Assembly: GCF_026914185.1 (NCBI RefSeq)
Contig: NC_070569.1
Location: 4,154,001 to 4,218,000 of the forward strand
Length of the DNA stretch: 64,000 bases
Source: Puccinia triticina
Lineage: Eukaryota > Basidiomycota > Pucciniomycetes > Pucciniales > Pucciniaceae
Direction: 5' to 3'
The notes under the pieces are model-generated. The model did not search any database, was not told the origin of the DNA, and saw only the letters and a program-made list of their open reading frames with translations. A program made the translations under genes and the position numbers. Numbering within the stretch: position 1 is the stretch's first letter; each line of letters starts with the position of its first letter. Shown one piece after another: positions 46,463 to 58,857 of the stretch.

Positions 46463-48779
46463 TACACCACGGGTGCAAAAAAATATTTTGAAAACCAATT
46501 TGAATGGTTTTCAAAATATTTCCAATACACTCAGTCCTGGACGTCCTGAGGAACGAGTCGGACTAACCATTTTCAGATATTTTTAAAATATTCTCAGAAC
46601 CACCTCAGGTGGTTCTGAAAATATCTCAAAAACTGATTTGGTCAAAGAAATATTCTTGAAACCACTTCAAATGGTTATCAAAACCAATTTGGTTGGCTGA
46701 TAAGCGTTGAAAACCAATTTGGTCGGCCAAAAAGTTTGGAAAACCAATTGGGTTGGCCAAAAAGTTTTGAAAACCCAAATTGGTTGATCAAAAGGTTGCA
46801 GAAACTATTTTGGTTGGCAATTTGGTTTGAAAAATCAAGATTGGTCACCCAAATGGTTCCTAAAACCATTTTTGTTGGCCAATCCATTTGGATAACCAAC
46901 ATTGGTGAGCCAAATGGTTTCAATAACCATATTTTGGCTGTTAAAACATTCTCATACTATCTTTGGTTCCAGGAAACATTTGTGCAAACCAATTTGGTTT
47001 GAACAGTTTCGAGAATCCTTGCATTGCAATTAACCTATGCACTTAAATACATAAACTATGTACATAGAAAACTACTGCTGGTACCACGCCAACTGGCCAC
47101 CCTCCAAGCAGACGGGCAGCGGGCCAACGGCCCCGAAATGGTCAGCCCGGCGGCGGCAGGCTGGCCAGCAAACCGTGCAATGTCCTTGGCCACCTGGGTG
47201 TAGAATGGGGCAGTTGCATGAGGCAGCCACAGGGTCAACTAACAAGAACTTGAAGTATGTTGACGTTCTGCGACTCGGACGAGGGCGGTGAGGGCTTGGG
47301 CGAGCGCGGCGTTGTCGGGGCCCAGGGAGTCGAGGGTCTGGACGTACTGGCGCAGGTTGGCTTGCAGCTGGACGGAGCCGGGGACAGAGACGGTGACTTG
47401 CTTGAGGTGCTTGCACAGCAGCCTGGCCGGGACTCGTCAGCTTCCTCTGGCTCGTCTTTGGACCAGAGGGGGGGGAGAGACGTACGTGTGGATGCGCAGG
47501 CCAATCTCGCCGTAGAAGACGTCCAGGATCTGCCGGTTTGAGCGCCCGACGAGCGCGCTCAAGAGCGCGTTGAGATGGGCGATGACGGCGAGACAGGCCC
47601 GGGTCGGGCTGGGGCCGCGCTCGGCCGTCTGCCTGGGACCCTCGTCCTTGGAGGAGGAGCTGGACAGGAAGTCGCGGGGGTGCTGGAGGTCGAGCAGGGT
47701 GCGGTCCAGGAATCCGACGAGCTGGTCGATGGCAAGGCTGAGCCCGTGCGCCGATTCCCGACTTGGGTTTTCAGGTAATCCTTCTTCGCCTCAAAGTAGT
47801 TCTGCGAGGAGACAATTCCGTCTCTGGTCAGTGGCCTAGCCTTGGCTCGTGAAAGAGTGGCAGTCGAGGGAACTCACTTGGAAGCCTTCCATGTAGGCCC
47901 ATTGAGTATCTATGATCGGCCAGACGTCCATGAAAGAAAAGCTGTCAGAACTTGCACTTCAGTAACAGCAATAACTGCGGTTGACAGAACTAACCAGTGT
48001 CGACGTTCATCTGATGGAATTTAAAGGAATCGGTCAGTCTTTAAGACAGGCTTTGAGTGTATTCAGTTCTAAACTTACAAATGCAGCAGCAATGGAGAAC
48101 ATCGGGCTGATCTTGCTGAAAGCGGAGTAAACGTCCCACTGCGAGGTGGCAGATCAAGTCAAGAACCGGTGTGAGCTCAGCAATCTTGACGAAAGACTAG
48201 ACAGCTAGGGACAAACAATCTGGGCAAGCAAAGAGGGGGAAGAGAAGAAAGATGTGCGATGGCCAATGCCCGGTATGGAATGGGTGGAGAAGAGGGACAA
48301 AGGTCATGAAGTGATCAAGATGGAGGCTACGTCTCCGGTCGGAGGAAGCAACTGGGGGATCCTTCCAAGAGGCCAGTCGGATAGTCGCTGCGCGGCCCGC
48401 AGTCCCCAGCTTGCCACGTTTGCAGTTGTCAGACTGCCTGCCCATGTACTGAAGGATGGTTCCAAAAAATATTTCTGGGAACTTCCATTGGTTCTGGGAA
48501 CTGCTCTGCTAACCTTTTTGGTTTTGATGACCTTTAAACCAACCATTTTGGTTTCCAGAACCAATCCCACAACATTTGGGAAAAAGTTGGGAGATTGGTT
48601 CTGAAAACCAAATCTCTTGGAGGACGGTGGCCATTCTCTCACAAAATGGTTTTGGGAACAAAATTAGTAACCAAATGGGTTCCCAAACCAAATTCAGACC
48701 AATTCGGTCCCAAAAATCACTATCCAACCAATTTCGTTCTCAAGACCACCTCGGAAACTTTTAGTGCACCCGTGGTGTA
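46463..48779. mobile_element. Gene-fragment-carrying TIR element (TA duplication)
   Basis: The element spans 46465-48777 (2313 bp). Ends are CACCACGGGTGCA and its exact inverse, flanked by TA on both sides (46463-46464, 48778-48779), as for Tc1/mariner-like elements. Long subterminal regions (about 46480-47000 and 48450-48765) consist of imperfect repeats of AACCAATTTGGTTGGCCAAA-type units in inverted orientation. The central, GC-rich part (about 47060-48440) is quite different in composition and holds a piece of a cellular gene on the minus strand. No transposase is encoded. Confidence 0.7.
47239..48141 (-). pseudogene. Captured C-terminal fragment of an exocyst Sec10-like gene
   Basis: On the minus strand, coding blocks with splice signals read WDVYSAFSKISPMFSIAAAF (near 48141-48082), DVWPIIDTQWAYMEGFQ then NYFEAKKDYLKTQ (near 47930-47775), AHGLSLAIDQLVGFLDRTLL (47750-47690), TRACLAVIAHLNALLSALVG with RQILDVFYGEIGLRIHT (47615-47485) and LLCKHLKQVTVSVPG ... 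LRQYVQTLDSLG (47430-47300). This matches the layout of the Sec10/EXOC5 C-terminus, where a G.R.H.LL..HL segment is followed by a VS..G strand. The frame shifts near 47770 without a usable intron and is lost near 47255, so the fragment is non-functional. Sec10 tethers secretory vesicles at the plasma membrane; identity is probable, not certain. Confidence 0.5.
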
Positions 48780-48911
48780 CTTTATGGAAGTGGTGGCCGT
48801 AACCCCCCTCGAGGCTCGAACTTGAAACCAGGCTGCTGGAGGCGTGTCACCAGCGACGTCTGGCTGTGTCAACACATCTCGACTCGACATCTTCACCGCA
48901 TACCTTTGAAC

Positions 48912-49441
48912 ATGGCACCTCGGCCTCGCTTAACATTGCTCGATTATGGCCATCGTGCCATCGTTACAAGTAAGTACGCTCACATTACGTCCCCCAAAGG
49001 CAAGATCTCACTCTCATTTGTCCTTGCTCGTTACAGCATGTGCAGCTGCTTCGGTCTATGGCCTGTGGGTATGTGTTCCTGATCTTTGTCCCAGAGAAAG
49101 TTTGAGATGTCCCATTCTAACACTCACCAATAGTCACCAATACATCTTTTTCCAAACGGTTTCGGCAGGCTATATGGCAGATTCACAACGCCAACATTGC
49201 AGCCGGTGCAGAATACATGCGCATTCTGAAGATTGTAACTATATTCCCTTATTGTCTGTCTTATGGGAAAGTCTGATAGCCACCCAGTGTTTTTCAGGCA
49301 TGATTTGATTTAATTTTTTGGACTCATTCCTTCATATTTTAGGAACAAGACAAAGCGCGAGCTGAAGGTCGGGTCCCACCGGAGCGACTTGATAAGCCAG
49401 CATCGTTTTACAACAGCAACGACTCTCTCTCCTCGGAATGA
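48912..49441 (+). CDS. Small membrane protein, possibly Cox14-like, 4 exons
   Basis: Exons are 48912-48969, 49037-49068, 49169-49234 and 49343-49441. Phases agree throughout and give 84 residues. The order is a basic N-terminus with LLDYGHRAIV, one hydrophobic span (about 17-34, TTCAAASVYGLWAIW), then a charged helix (EYMRILKIEQDKARAEG). Size, topology and a D..HR..V motif ahead of the span recall Cox14, a mitochondrial inner-membrane assembly factor for cytochrome c oxidase. The similarity is weak and other small mitochondrial proteins are possible. Four tiny exons in perfect phase argue that it is a real gene. It starts 133 bp beyond the gene-fragment-carrying element. Confidence 0.6.
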
Positions 49442-51421
49442 AGCATCTAAATTCGTCCAGATATATTCTAACAATCGATTTCATCTACCAGGATAGACTT
49501 GCACTCGAAGGCGATAAATTAAGCCGCCAGTCTTTGGTTAGATTTGTCCCCAGTCCTATATCTCAATCCAAGTCCCACTCAGGCACCTAGCGCGCCTATG
49601 GAAAAGGGTTACGTAAAGACTGAAGCTGCTGATTGAAAGAATGTTTGAGTCTTTCTGTCTGACCGTTGTTGTACACACTTCCTTTTCTTATGTAACACTT
49701 TGAAGGTTTGCTCTTCGTACTTCGCGACAGGAAACGTCCATTCTCGTCCATTGTCCAATTCTATTCATCCCATGCCACTTGACTTCCTCACGTGGCCCCC
49801 GTGAAGACTTGGAGATGGAAGGGATCACGCCATCCACCGCTATCCATCGACATTCGGTGTGGGAAGCTTGATGATATTGATACCAGGCTGGTATCCGAAC
49901 CCCGGGTTACAGCCTTAATACCAGCGGTTGTTCCTACCACGCCGCCACGGTGCCTTCTACCCTCTTCCACCCAACGGTCAAGGAGAATTCAAATCATGCC
50001 TCGTAATTCGGTGTGGGAAGCTTGATTTTACGGTTCCACGCTGGCCCCAGGGTGTGTAAATATGTACCCGGTTAGCTGGTAAGGGGCAACTCTTGTCAAT
50101 TTCCTCCCAAAAGATTAGACCGTAAACCTGGAGTTTTGTAGGAAGCCTTTTGCGCAACTGTATTTAATTGCACACATCAATACATCACAGTTCTTCGTGG
50201 GGGGGGGTCTTTAAAAAATCTCGCTCCCATGAGCCTCTTCTTCCCTAGCCCTTGCGCTCCCACAGCTCGCGGCCAAGGGAATTCGATCGCGCCTACATAG
50301 TTCAGTACACGCTGGTGGGAAAAAAGTGGCGGTGAGATTTTGAGACCAACACGAAGACGGTGGTGAGTGAACTTGTGTATCCAGGTTCGCATACATGATG
50401 CTATGTCCCCTGATTATCGACGTCGGGTCGGGTCTGTTAGTTAAACTTATTTGTAAATAAATTTGCATACATGTTGAGGAGAAATTGTTTCCTGGCTGAC
50501 AGCCGGGGAACTTGGAGTGAGTGTCAGGCAGCGGCAGAATTGAGCTCTCCAACAAATGTAAACTAACTTCGATTCATGCATGAGAGTCCAAGAATAAATC
50601 AACTCGGCGATTTGACCGCTGTTGACTATAACCATTGAAATTTGATTGAATGCCTGCAAGACAACTTGGACAAGAGTGATTCATGGTTGGACAAGCGCGC
50701 AGTGTCGAAACTGGTTGGACTCTGGAGGCCGGACGGGCTGGATTTCCTCCCGGTCACTGAAGGTTTGCGACGCTAGGCATGAGAAGTGCCTTACACCAAA
50801 CCTGATAAAGTCTTTATCTTGACCGAAGGCTCTTTCCTACCCTGTGATGAATCCTTGAGTATTTTACGCGCACAACAATTCCTCCGGTCTTTGTTGACAG
50901 CTTCTCCGGCCCCAATCTACCCGTCCCATCCGTTCATTCTTCACTTCCCCTCTGAGCCTCGCACTGGACCTCAATAGACTCTCGGCCTTACACCTCCGTC
51001 TCAAGTGGTGGAACGCGGTTACCCGACATTATTTTCTGGTGTTCAGACTCGCAAGAATCCTTGTTTTGGCCTTCAGCTTAGGCCAATTCATATACCTTCG
51101 CCAATCCGATATCTAGCTATAGCGCACAGATTGCTCACTTCGGAAGATTGATGTGTATTTTCCCTGTCTTCCACAGCGTGTCATCCTCCGGCCTTATATT
51201 TGGAAACTATTCTTAATTCATAATACTGTTTCGTTTTTTTACCCCACCACCATTCACTCGGTCCACCCCTCTCCACCTTTTCTACCCAGCTGTGGTAGCA
51301 GCTGAGAAAGTACTCCGCAATCTGCGCTCTCAAGCTACCTTAATTCACACAAACAAACAGTCAACCTGAGACCCCTTAGTGCAATCCCTCAATTCACGTA
51401 CCCCGAATAGCTTTGTGAACC
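49442..51421. other. Intergenic region upstream of CSL
   Basis: No gene found in about 2 kb. TTCGGTGTGGGAAGCTTGAT occurs twice, near 49853 and 50009. Pyrimidine-rich DNA at 51170-51300 probably belongs to the CSL promoter and 5' untranslated region. Confidence 0.5.
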
Positions 51422-54400
51422 ATGGTGGACTACCCTTTTGTGTCAAGTGCTGACAAAACCTACGAGTCGACTAATGATGAGGCGGATTGGACTAACACCA
51501 ACAACGGCATTCAATCCTCAGGAAGCCCAGGTCCTCATTCATGGACAGCTAGCCAAACAATGCGGGAGTCGCCGGCCATCTTCCACCCATCAACATTTTA
51601 CGATCAAGACGCTGATTTGGCTGAAGTACTCCAGCAGGAGGAATCTGAGAACCCCCAGTCGATTTCCCGCAAAGCCCATTTGTCCCATTCGCGCTCTTTC
51701 CCCGGTCTCCATCAGTCCCCAGCCCAGTCGGATTCATCAAACTTCCGCGCTGCTTCAGCTTCGCTGGAATTGGCACAACCAGGAGATTTCAATGCTTATT
51801 CTTTCGAAGCTCAAATGAACTCCTCATCCTCCCTATTTCCACCCTCCAGCGCGTGAGTTACGCGTTTTCTTCCTTTGGTATTAAAGAATGCGTCTGATGT
51901 TTGACTGACGCGTTTAATGTGCATGCCCAACAGGGTCACGCAACAGTTTTACTCGCAAGATCCCTACAATCAGTATAAGGAATATCAGCAGTCTTCCAAT
52001 GGCTTGCAGCCAACGCTAACCGGAATGAGCAATTTTCGCTCCCGGAGCGACAGTGAGGGCTCGGGCTCGTGGGCCGGCATCAATACTCCGATGACTCCGA
52101 GTGATATGAATGTGAACAACGGAGGTTACAAACCTGACCTTCATGGGTCATCTGGATTTGCGCACAATAACAACCACCTGAGACTCCACACAGACCTTTC
52201 GGCGCCCCAATATCCATCTTCAGCCCCCGCCGACTCAGCTTTCCACAATTCGCGCTTTTCCACGTCGTCGCAATCAAGTCTTCCTCCATTTGACTCCGCA
52301 GATCTCCAACCACACTCAGCGCAACATGCTTATGCCCCTAATGGCTTCCCTGCACCGCCGGTCCTCCAGAATGTTCGCTCCGGCTCCACTGGCCGTCGGC
52401 CTCAAGATGCAGATGACTCAAATCAAGATGCAACTATCACCCTCAATCTTGAACTTCATCACGCCAACCGATCACTCTCGCCCAACACGCACTCTCAGAC
52501 GCTCCATCCCATGTCTGCCGGCCCGGTTTACTCTCGGTCGTTGTCTATTGAAAGTAATGCGATGAGTCGGAATCGCTCAACGTCATCCACCCCTGCCGAT
52601 TTCAGTGAGCATCTCCACGATTGGAATCCAATCCCACACCAATCTTCCCTCCCAATGTCTGCTCCCATAGGCCAGCAGTTCTCCAATTTACATTTAGATA
52701 CTCCGGACCAACTATTTTCCGCTTTCATGTCTCCGAAGAGTATGATCTCTCGCGCAGAGCGCGAAGCTCTGTTGGCGTAAGCAACTTCCGCATTCTGAAA
52801 CCGGGAAAAAGTGAACCAACTATTACCTGTTTTCTGTCCCTTTAGCCCTTTCATTCGACTCTACTTGTCCTCTACCAATCGATTTCTGCTGGGTGAACGG
52901 ACAGTATTAGTCCTGTCTGGTAAGGTCGCGCAGAAGTCTTACGGAGCAGAGAAGAGGTAACTTGATTCTTCTACAGAGAATGTAGATTCATGCTAACTGC
53001 TTGCATTTTCAGGTTCCTATGTCCGCCCCCTTCAGCGTTATTGTTAGGTTGTAGCTGGTGGGCTGCCGCCGAGGCTGATCCTCGTCGTCCAATGCCAAGT
53101 CCCAATCGCCTTGCTTTACATCCGCCGACAACCATTATCAGCATGTCAGGAGAGCACAGCATTCCTACGGAGGCTTATTCCGAATGGATGTCCATGTCTG
53201 GACATGTTGTGGGTGATCAAGCATCTCTGGATGATGTTGTCATAGCTGGGCGTTGCGTCGGAAAGCAAGTTGAGTTGATTCTCAAGGCTGGCCATACCGG
53301 GCGTTAATTTATCGTCCTGACTCGATGTTTCTGCAGCTACATATCTCGGAGGTGGATGAAAAGACTAAGAAAGTTGAAGCCTTAGTTCGCGTGATTGCAC
53401 CTGGGTTTGGCCCACCTGAGGCTCGTCACATCGGCACCTTCCCCAGTAAACCAATCAAGGTGATAAGCAAACCCAGCAAAAAAAGACAAAGCATTAAGAA
53501 TTTAGATTGTAAGTCCAAACAGTCCACGTCTGGAATTCTTCATTGAACTTGCTAGCTTACCATCAATCCCGCCGCTCACAGTATGTATACACCATGGGAC
53601 TACAATTGCTCTGTTCAATCGGTTGCGCTCACGTTAGTCCCGGTTTTATCTCACTTGTGATCACAACCAATTCACTTTACTAATGCTCGCAATTCAGAAA
53701 CCGTCTCGACAAAGTATCTTTGTGTTTCTGGCCCATCAGCAAGCTTCCCGGCCGGTGATTGGCGTGCGATGAGCGGAATGGAGGAGAAGCCCTTTGCTCC
53801 AGGTGAAGATGCAACCTGTTTTGTTGCGCGCACTTCCGCATGGGATCCTTTCATAATATACCTAGTCGATCCATCTAAGCCAGCCACCGTAGCCGAAAAT
53901 GTCGCCCCTGCCTACCCCCCTCCACCCGGCTATCCACGAGCCCCCTCGAATGCGCTTCCAGTCAATCCGAATGCTGGCCCGATTCCCATTTATTACAATC
54001 AGCCCATTGTCCTTCAGTGTTTGAGCACGGCCGTAGTCTCACCTGTGATGATCATCCGCAAGGTTGACAAAGGGTCTACGGCAATCGGAGGTGCAAGTTT
54101 GGAAGGGAATGCGTCATCTGGCCAGCGGGATATGCCCGTCGCGCCCGGTGAAGTCTTAGGAGATCCGGTCTCTCAGCTTCACAAGATCGCACTCGAAGTG
54201 ATGACTGATCCACAAGGGGCCTACTTCGCTCCAATCACATCGCCCTACGCGGGTTTCCCCGGCTCTGGGTCTTTCTTGGCCTGCCTGGGAGAGAATGTCG
54301 GTGTTCATCGAGCAGAGTCAGGCCGCCAGGCCGTCCCCCCAATAATGACACCACCCCCCAGCGCATCCTCAGCTAGATCATTTGGCGCCACCAACTCCGA

Positions 54401-55390
54401 TGCCCTGGCAGAGGCGAATTATCTCGCATCCCACCTCAGCCAGCCAATCGCTTCTTCCGGGAATTCACGTGCCCGTAGCAACACCCCAAGTGGCGGGTTA
54501 GAGCTAGAATTGGGTTCCTCCGACGGTGGTAAAGTAAAGCGACCTCGCAAGGCATCAACCTCCCTGCTCCACGGTCGCGCGCTTAGCAAAAATCGAAAGC
54601 GCGGAGTATCGATCGGCTCGTGTGGTCCTGACGAGCACAGTTCGGAGTCCGAGTGCAGCCAGTCGAATTCCATGTATCCCCACGCGTCGAAAGTCTGGAC
54701 AATCGAATGCGGTGAACCTGCAGTCTGGACCATCGTTGGTTGTGGCAAGTTGCGAAATATCTCTACCCCCGATGCCCGATCGCTGTACTAACAGTTGAGC
54801 TTGTCCTTGACCACCCAGACGTTGAACGCCACACGTTCTGGATCCCACCTGTGTTGATTAATGGGAAACCCTCGTCCCCAGTTTCTCCGGGTGCCGTAAG
54901 CGATGTCTTTACAACTCCAATCCCAGCTACGCCGATCGGATACGACACCGCCACCCCGATACCTATGATCTCCAAATACCTGCCACCCAACCCGGCCGCA
55001 TCTGATCCACAAGAGCTCAAGATGATTAGTTGAGTTCTTTAGTATGCATCCCAAAATTCAACAGTGTCTTCAACTGAACTAGTTTGAATCTTCTATCAAA
55101 ACAGTTATTTACGGTGTAAATCTTTCGCCCCATTTGCATGTTTGGTTTGGTGACATCCCCAGCCCACATGTGGAGCACAAGTGTGCCGAGGTAATGTTGG
55201 CTCAACCTCCGCATCATCCTATGAACGGCCAGAACCCCACCGCTAGGCAAATTATCCTCGTTAGTGATGACGGGATCGTTTTTCCTTCCAAGGTAAGAAT
55301 TCAGTTATACAAAAGATTAGTCTCAGATAATCTTTGGTCCTCTTTTACTAATCTTCAATACTTTTGCAGGTGTATTTTACAAGCTTCTGA
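51422..55390 (+). CDS. CSL family transcription factor (CBF1/Su(H)/Lag-1), 10 exons
   Basis: Exons are 51422-51852, 51934-52776, 52846-52956, 53013-53268, 53337-53508, 53582-53632, 53698-54738, 54795-55028, 55105-55292 and 55370-55390. Phases agree and give 1115 residues. The protein binds GTGGGAA-type DNA in the nucleus; animals use it in Notch signalling, fungi in Notch-independent control of growth and adhesion. A long Ser/Asn/Gln-rich N-terminus (1-424) precedes the Rel-like N-terminal domain with QKSYGAEKRFLCPPPSAL, the DNA-contacting segment. The beta-trefoil domain follows, with HIGTFPSKPIKVISKPSKKR, CIHHGTTIALFNRLRSQTVS and FVARTSAWDPFIIYLVD. The C-terminal Ig-like domain has YGVNLSPHLHVWFGD and SDDGIVFPSKVYF. 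Inserts in the trefoil (about 650-950) are long, as is usual in fungal members. Confidence 0.96.
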
Positions 55391-56385
55391 ATCTCCCGGT
55401 AATATTTGTCTCTTTTGTGTGTAATTTATACGGACCTCCTCCATCCTGTTGTATTTCCGATAATTCCTACTTGATATCACTTCCAATATCCCTGTTCAAT
55501 CCATTACACCGTAACGGAACCTGTTTCTCAATTCTTTGTGGATATTTTGACGTTTTTTGGGGGTGGAATGCTGTTTCTTCTTGTATTTTTTTTCGATCTA
55601 CAATCTGAAACCTGTCTAGTCAGTGGTTCCAGTTTTCCAAGCTCTTATTTCTACTCTCTTAAAGCAAGAAACATCCTCCTGATAGATTTTATATTGTATA
55701 TAGCTGGCCCCAGCAGAGAAGTAATCCAGACCGCTACAAGTTGGAACATCCAAAATTTCTGTCCCCGCACTTGCGAGGCGCTCCGCGCCGCGCCGAGAGA
55801 CTGCTGCTGAGTTCAGGTCCCCTCCAATAAGCTCCCATAGTTATCCTCGTTCTACGAAGCCTCCACGCCTTGAAGAGTGTGGGTTGGCACCCTGCATTCT
55901 GGAAGGTGAAGCACCTCAACTGTTGTTTTCACTGCACATAGTCAAGAATTTTTGCACACAATTTAGAATTGCGCTGATCAAAAGACCACGGAAAATTTCT
56001 AATACTAACAATGATGCCAATACAGCTCGATATTAAAGAAGGATGCGAAGTGAGCAAGCAGTTACAACAACAGATCAGAGATAGAAGCGGCGGAAGAGAT
56101 GTCATAACCGGTTGAGTGATAAGAGGTACACAATAAAGAAGAAAACTACGCAGTGCGGTTCCTTGGGTCCTGTAAACTTGAACCAAGAAGATTATCTAAG
56201 GAGGCTTGTGAAAAGACGACTTTGCAGTAGCGCATAAGGGCGGAAAAGAAACCGAAGGGAGACTGATTGTTAATGAGACTTGCTGGTAAGAAGAAACAGA
56301 TACGACTTGATGTTCATCGGATGAAATGGATGAGAGATAGTTTAAAAGAATGCGGCCGACCGGTCGACGACACCGGATGCTTGAA
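55391..56385. other. Convergent 3' region between CSL and OMA1
   Basis: The two genes point at each other, so this 1-kb AT-rich stretch holds both 3' untranslated regions. No open gene is supported. Confidence 0.6.
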
Positions 56386-58300
56386 TTAAGGAAGAGATGA
56401 AGATGAAGGATCCGTTCCAGTGGCAGATGTTGATGATGCAGATGTTGATGAGAAAGACAGAGACTGTGCGCCTGGCTGATGGAAGAACTTCAATGCTTTG
56501 GGTAAGGCTTTCTGAATGGTCTGTCACAGGGTATAAGGAAAAACAAACCCCGTTAGGTTTGAGAGCGGTCGAATGTAGTGGAAAAAAGAAGTGACAAAAT
56601 ACAGACTTGTTCTCGATCTTTGCAAGTCGGGTGAGTCCTGGTCCAAGGGATTTTCTCTGCCCATCCTACGCTACTATTTGAATTACTGGTTTCCTGGTCT
56701 TCTTCGAGTCGGTGTAGTAGATTCCATAGCTTCAATGCAGCGCTGGGATCGTAGCCGGCTCGAGCCATAATCTATAATAATTATGAGACCAAACAAGAAT
56801 ACTGCCTCAGTGAAATTCATATTTTTGAGGAAGAAAATAAGATCAAATGATCAAAACGATACCATTAATCCAAGCTCATCGGCCTCAGTTTCCAATTTCC
56901 GACTGTAAGCTTTCTGTACCACGACATCATTCAAATAGTTTATGCAGAAAGCGAGGCCATCGGACAAGAGAGGAAAAGAGATGGTGAGAGCGTAGGATAC
57001 GCCTCTCATAGCGTCAAAGACGACTGCTGAGAGGGCTGAGAAGCCTAGATTTTCGACCGCATGTCTCTCAACCACGTGTGACACCTACCAAGAAACATCA
57101 TGTCATTAAGCCTTATTTGTAAGTGCAGAAATTGAAAAAGGGGCGATTAGCTCAACTTCGTGCGCTATCACAGCTGCGGCTAATTCTTCGCTGTGTTTGA
57201 TCAGCTCGAGGAGTCCCGTGTAAACAAATATCTGCTTCGTTGGAAGGACAAAGGCGTTTATTTGGGGTGAGTCACTAGATTTCGGTGCGCAGGAAAGAAT
57301 TTTTAGTGATCAGAATATTATCGTTAGCGATCGTGATCGTTGGGTGTACTAAGTGGCAGATGCGTAGCACACATGATAAAAAGCTCCCAATCGTGGGACT
57401 CGAGTTTCTTCTCAGGGTTGCTCGATTCTGGTTTCCAGGGCAAAAGATCTGAGCCCGCGATGGCGCTAGATTTGATTTGTTTTCTTGAGGGCTCAAGTCG
57501 ACGTCCGAAGCGGGGTGGATCATCGGCCTCAGGGCTTCTCGGCCAGGCGGCGGCGGAGACGGGCGAGTCGAGGTCTAAGGCGGTCATCAATCGGTCGCAG
57601 ATCTCTTTGACCATCTGGGTTCTCGGGTCATGCGGGCCTACGATCATGTGGCCATCTGAGGCCACCAGGTCTTCGAACCTCCGACGGGACCATTCCATCT
57701 CCTCGCCCTCGGACATCAATAGTAGTCGCCAGCGGTGGGTGCGTGGACTTTGGTCGATGCCGATTGCGATGACCAGACACATCGCAAAGAGTGGAATGGT
57801 CAAGAGCGTCCGAGAGGCACGTGGGAAGTATCGGGCCAGTTTCCAGCGGTACCAGAATGGTAAGATCACCAGTGTGCCTCGGGTCAACGAGAGCAGGAAT
57901 GACTTGAAGATCGGAATTGAACATGAGAAGACACCGAAACCAAGGAGCTATTGTTTTGTGGCAAGCAGGCAAAATCATTTTGTTTCATGTTTCTTAATCA
58001 GTTTACGCAGGAAGTGTGGTTTCTTGAGATACAAAGTAATTCAATCACATCTTTTCTGGGTGAGCTGGAGTGGAAAGACCTTCGTCTAGAATCGACGAAA
58101 TGAGGAGGAGGGATGATATTTGTGGATGGTCTCTTGAGGAGTTGAGTGACGTCATTTGGTTGGAGGTTTGGGTATTGCGCCGTCTTGGGACGGTGCAGGT
58201 CTTCATGAGTTCGACGCAGGGATGGAGAGTGAGAGTGAGTGACTTTGGCGGTTGCTGATGGTATTAGTCGTCTCTGAGTAGATATGAGGATGTTTTTCAT
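56386..58300 (-). CDS. OMA1: OMA1 mitochondrial metalloendopeptidase (M48 family), 6 exons
   Basis: Exons are 58300-58007, 57947-57373, 57274-57157, 57084-56863, 56771-56607 and 56511-56386, phases consistent, 499 residues. The enzyme is a stress-activated zinc protease of the mitochondrial inner membrane. The N-terminus is Arg/Ser-rich with few acidic residues (MKNILISTQRRLIPSATAKV), as for mitochondrial targeting. A membrane span follows (LLTIPLFAMCLVIAIGI). The family motif INAFVLPTKQIFVYTGLLEL is followed by the zinc site HEVSH (328-332), split by an intron after HE; the third ligand lies in LETEADELGLMIMARAGYDP. The end shows IPWTRTHPTCKDREQ and KALPKALKFF, matching the family's HPxxxxR...LP.AL region. 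The first intron junction is the least certain part. Confidence 0.92.
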
Positions 58301-58302
58301 CG

Positions 58303-58346
58303 GGTGCTGAGTGCTGGGTGCTGGGTGCTGGGTGCTGGGTGCTGGC
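58303..58346. repeat. Minisatellite at the OMA1 start codon
   Basis: Five to six copies of a 7-bp unit (GTGCTGG on the plus strand) begin three bases upstream of the OMA1 ATG, so they lie in its 5' untranslated region. Length change here could alter translation of the gene. Confidence 0.85.
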
Positions 58347-58608
58347 TGTTGAGGTTGGGGTCGAAACTTGATAAGTGGTGGAGGCACATCGGACACCGAG
58401 CTCCCCGGCCCACCACCCGAAAGATCCAGCCGGACAGCTCGGGTGCCCTGTATCCGGGGCAGCAGTTTCCGCAATCCGACACTCTGCACCGGCACCCCGT
58501 CGGATTACATATTTATGTAATGAGTACTTCCCTCTGAGGATTTGGCAACGCCGTTTACATACATAGCACCCGCGGTGGGGATGCTGTGAGCAGGAGAGGA
58601 TCTGGGAC

Positions 58609-58857
58609 TGGAGGACTTCCCGTCGCAATCTGGGAGCAATCTGAGAGCCTCCCAGAGTCTCAAAGCCTAAATTTCCCTGCGAGCTCAGATCTGGGTCTGG
58701 AAGGGGTTCCCAGATTGACGGGAAGTCCTCCAATTTCCCCGCAAAATCTAGAAAAATCTGAGTTCCCAGATCTGAGCCAAATTTTGCAGGGAAATTTAGG
58801 CTTTGAGACTCTGGGAGGCTCTCAGATTGCTCCCAGATTGCGACAGGAAGTCCTCCA
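58609..58857. mobile_element. Foldback miniature element, GGAGGACTT family, copy 2
   Basis: This 249-bp element begins TGGAGGACTTCC and ends with the inverse. Arms of about 95 bases (CGCAATCTGGGAGCAATCTG, then AGAGTCTCAAAGCCTAAATT) are nearly perfect inverted copies, so the strand can fold into one long hairpin. It lies in the upstream region of OMA1. The element at 17665-17812 is a diverged relative. Confidence 0.8.

Noticed and set aside
47257..47541. Plus-strand open frames over the Sec10-like fragment
   Set aside because: They arise from the GC-rich antisense strand. The minus strand gives family-like motifs with proper splice sites.
57998..58495. Longer N-terminus for OMA1 through the minisatellite
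   Set aside because: The upstream frame begins with GTG, not ATG. The ATG at 58300 gives a basic, Ser-rich mitochondrial presequence.
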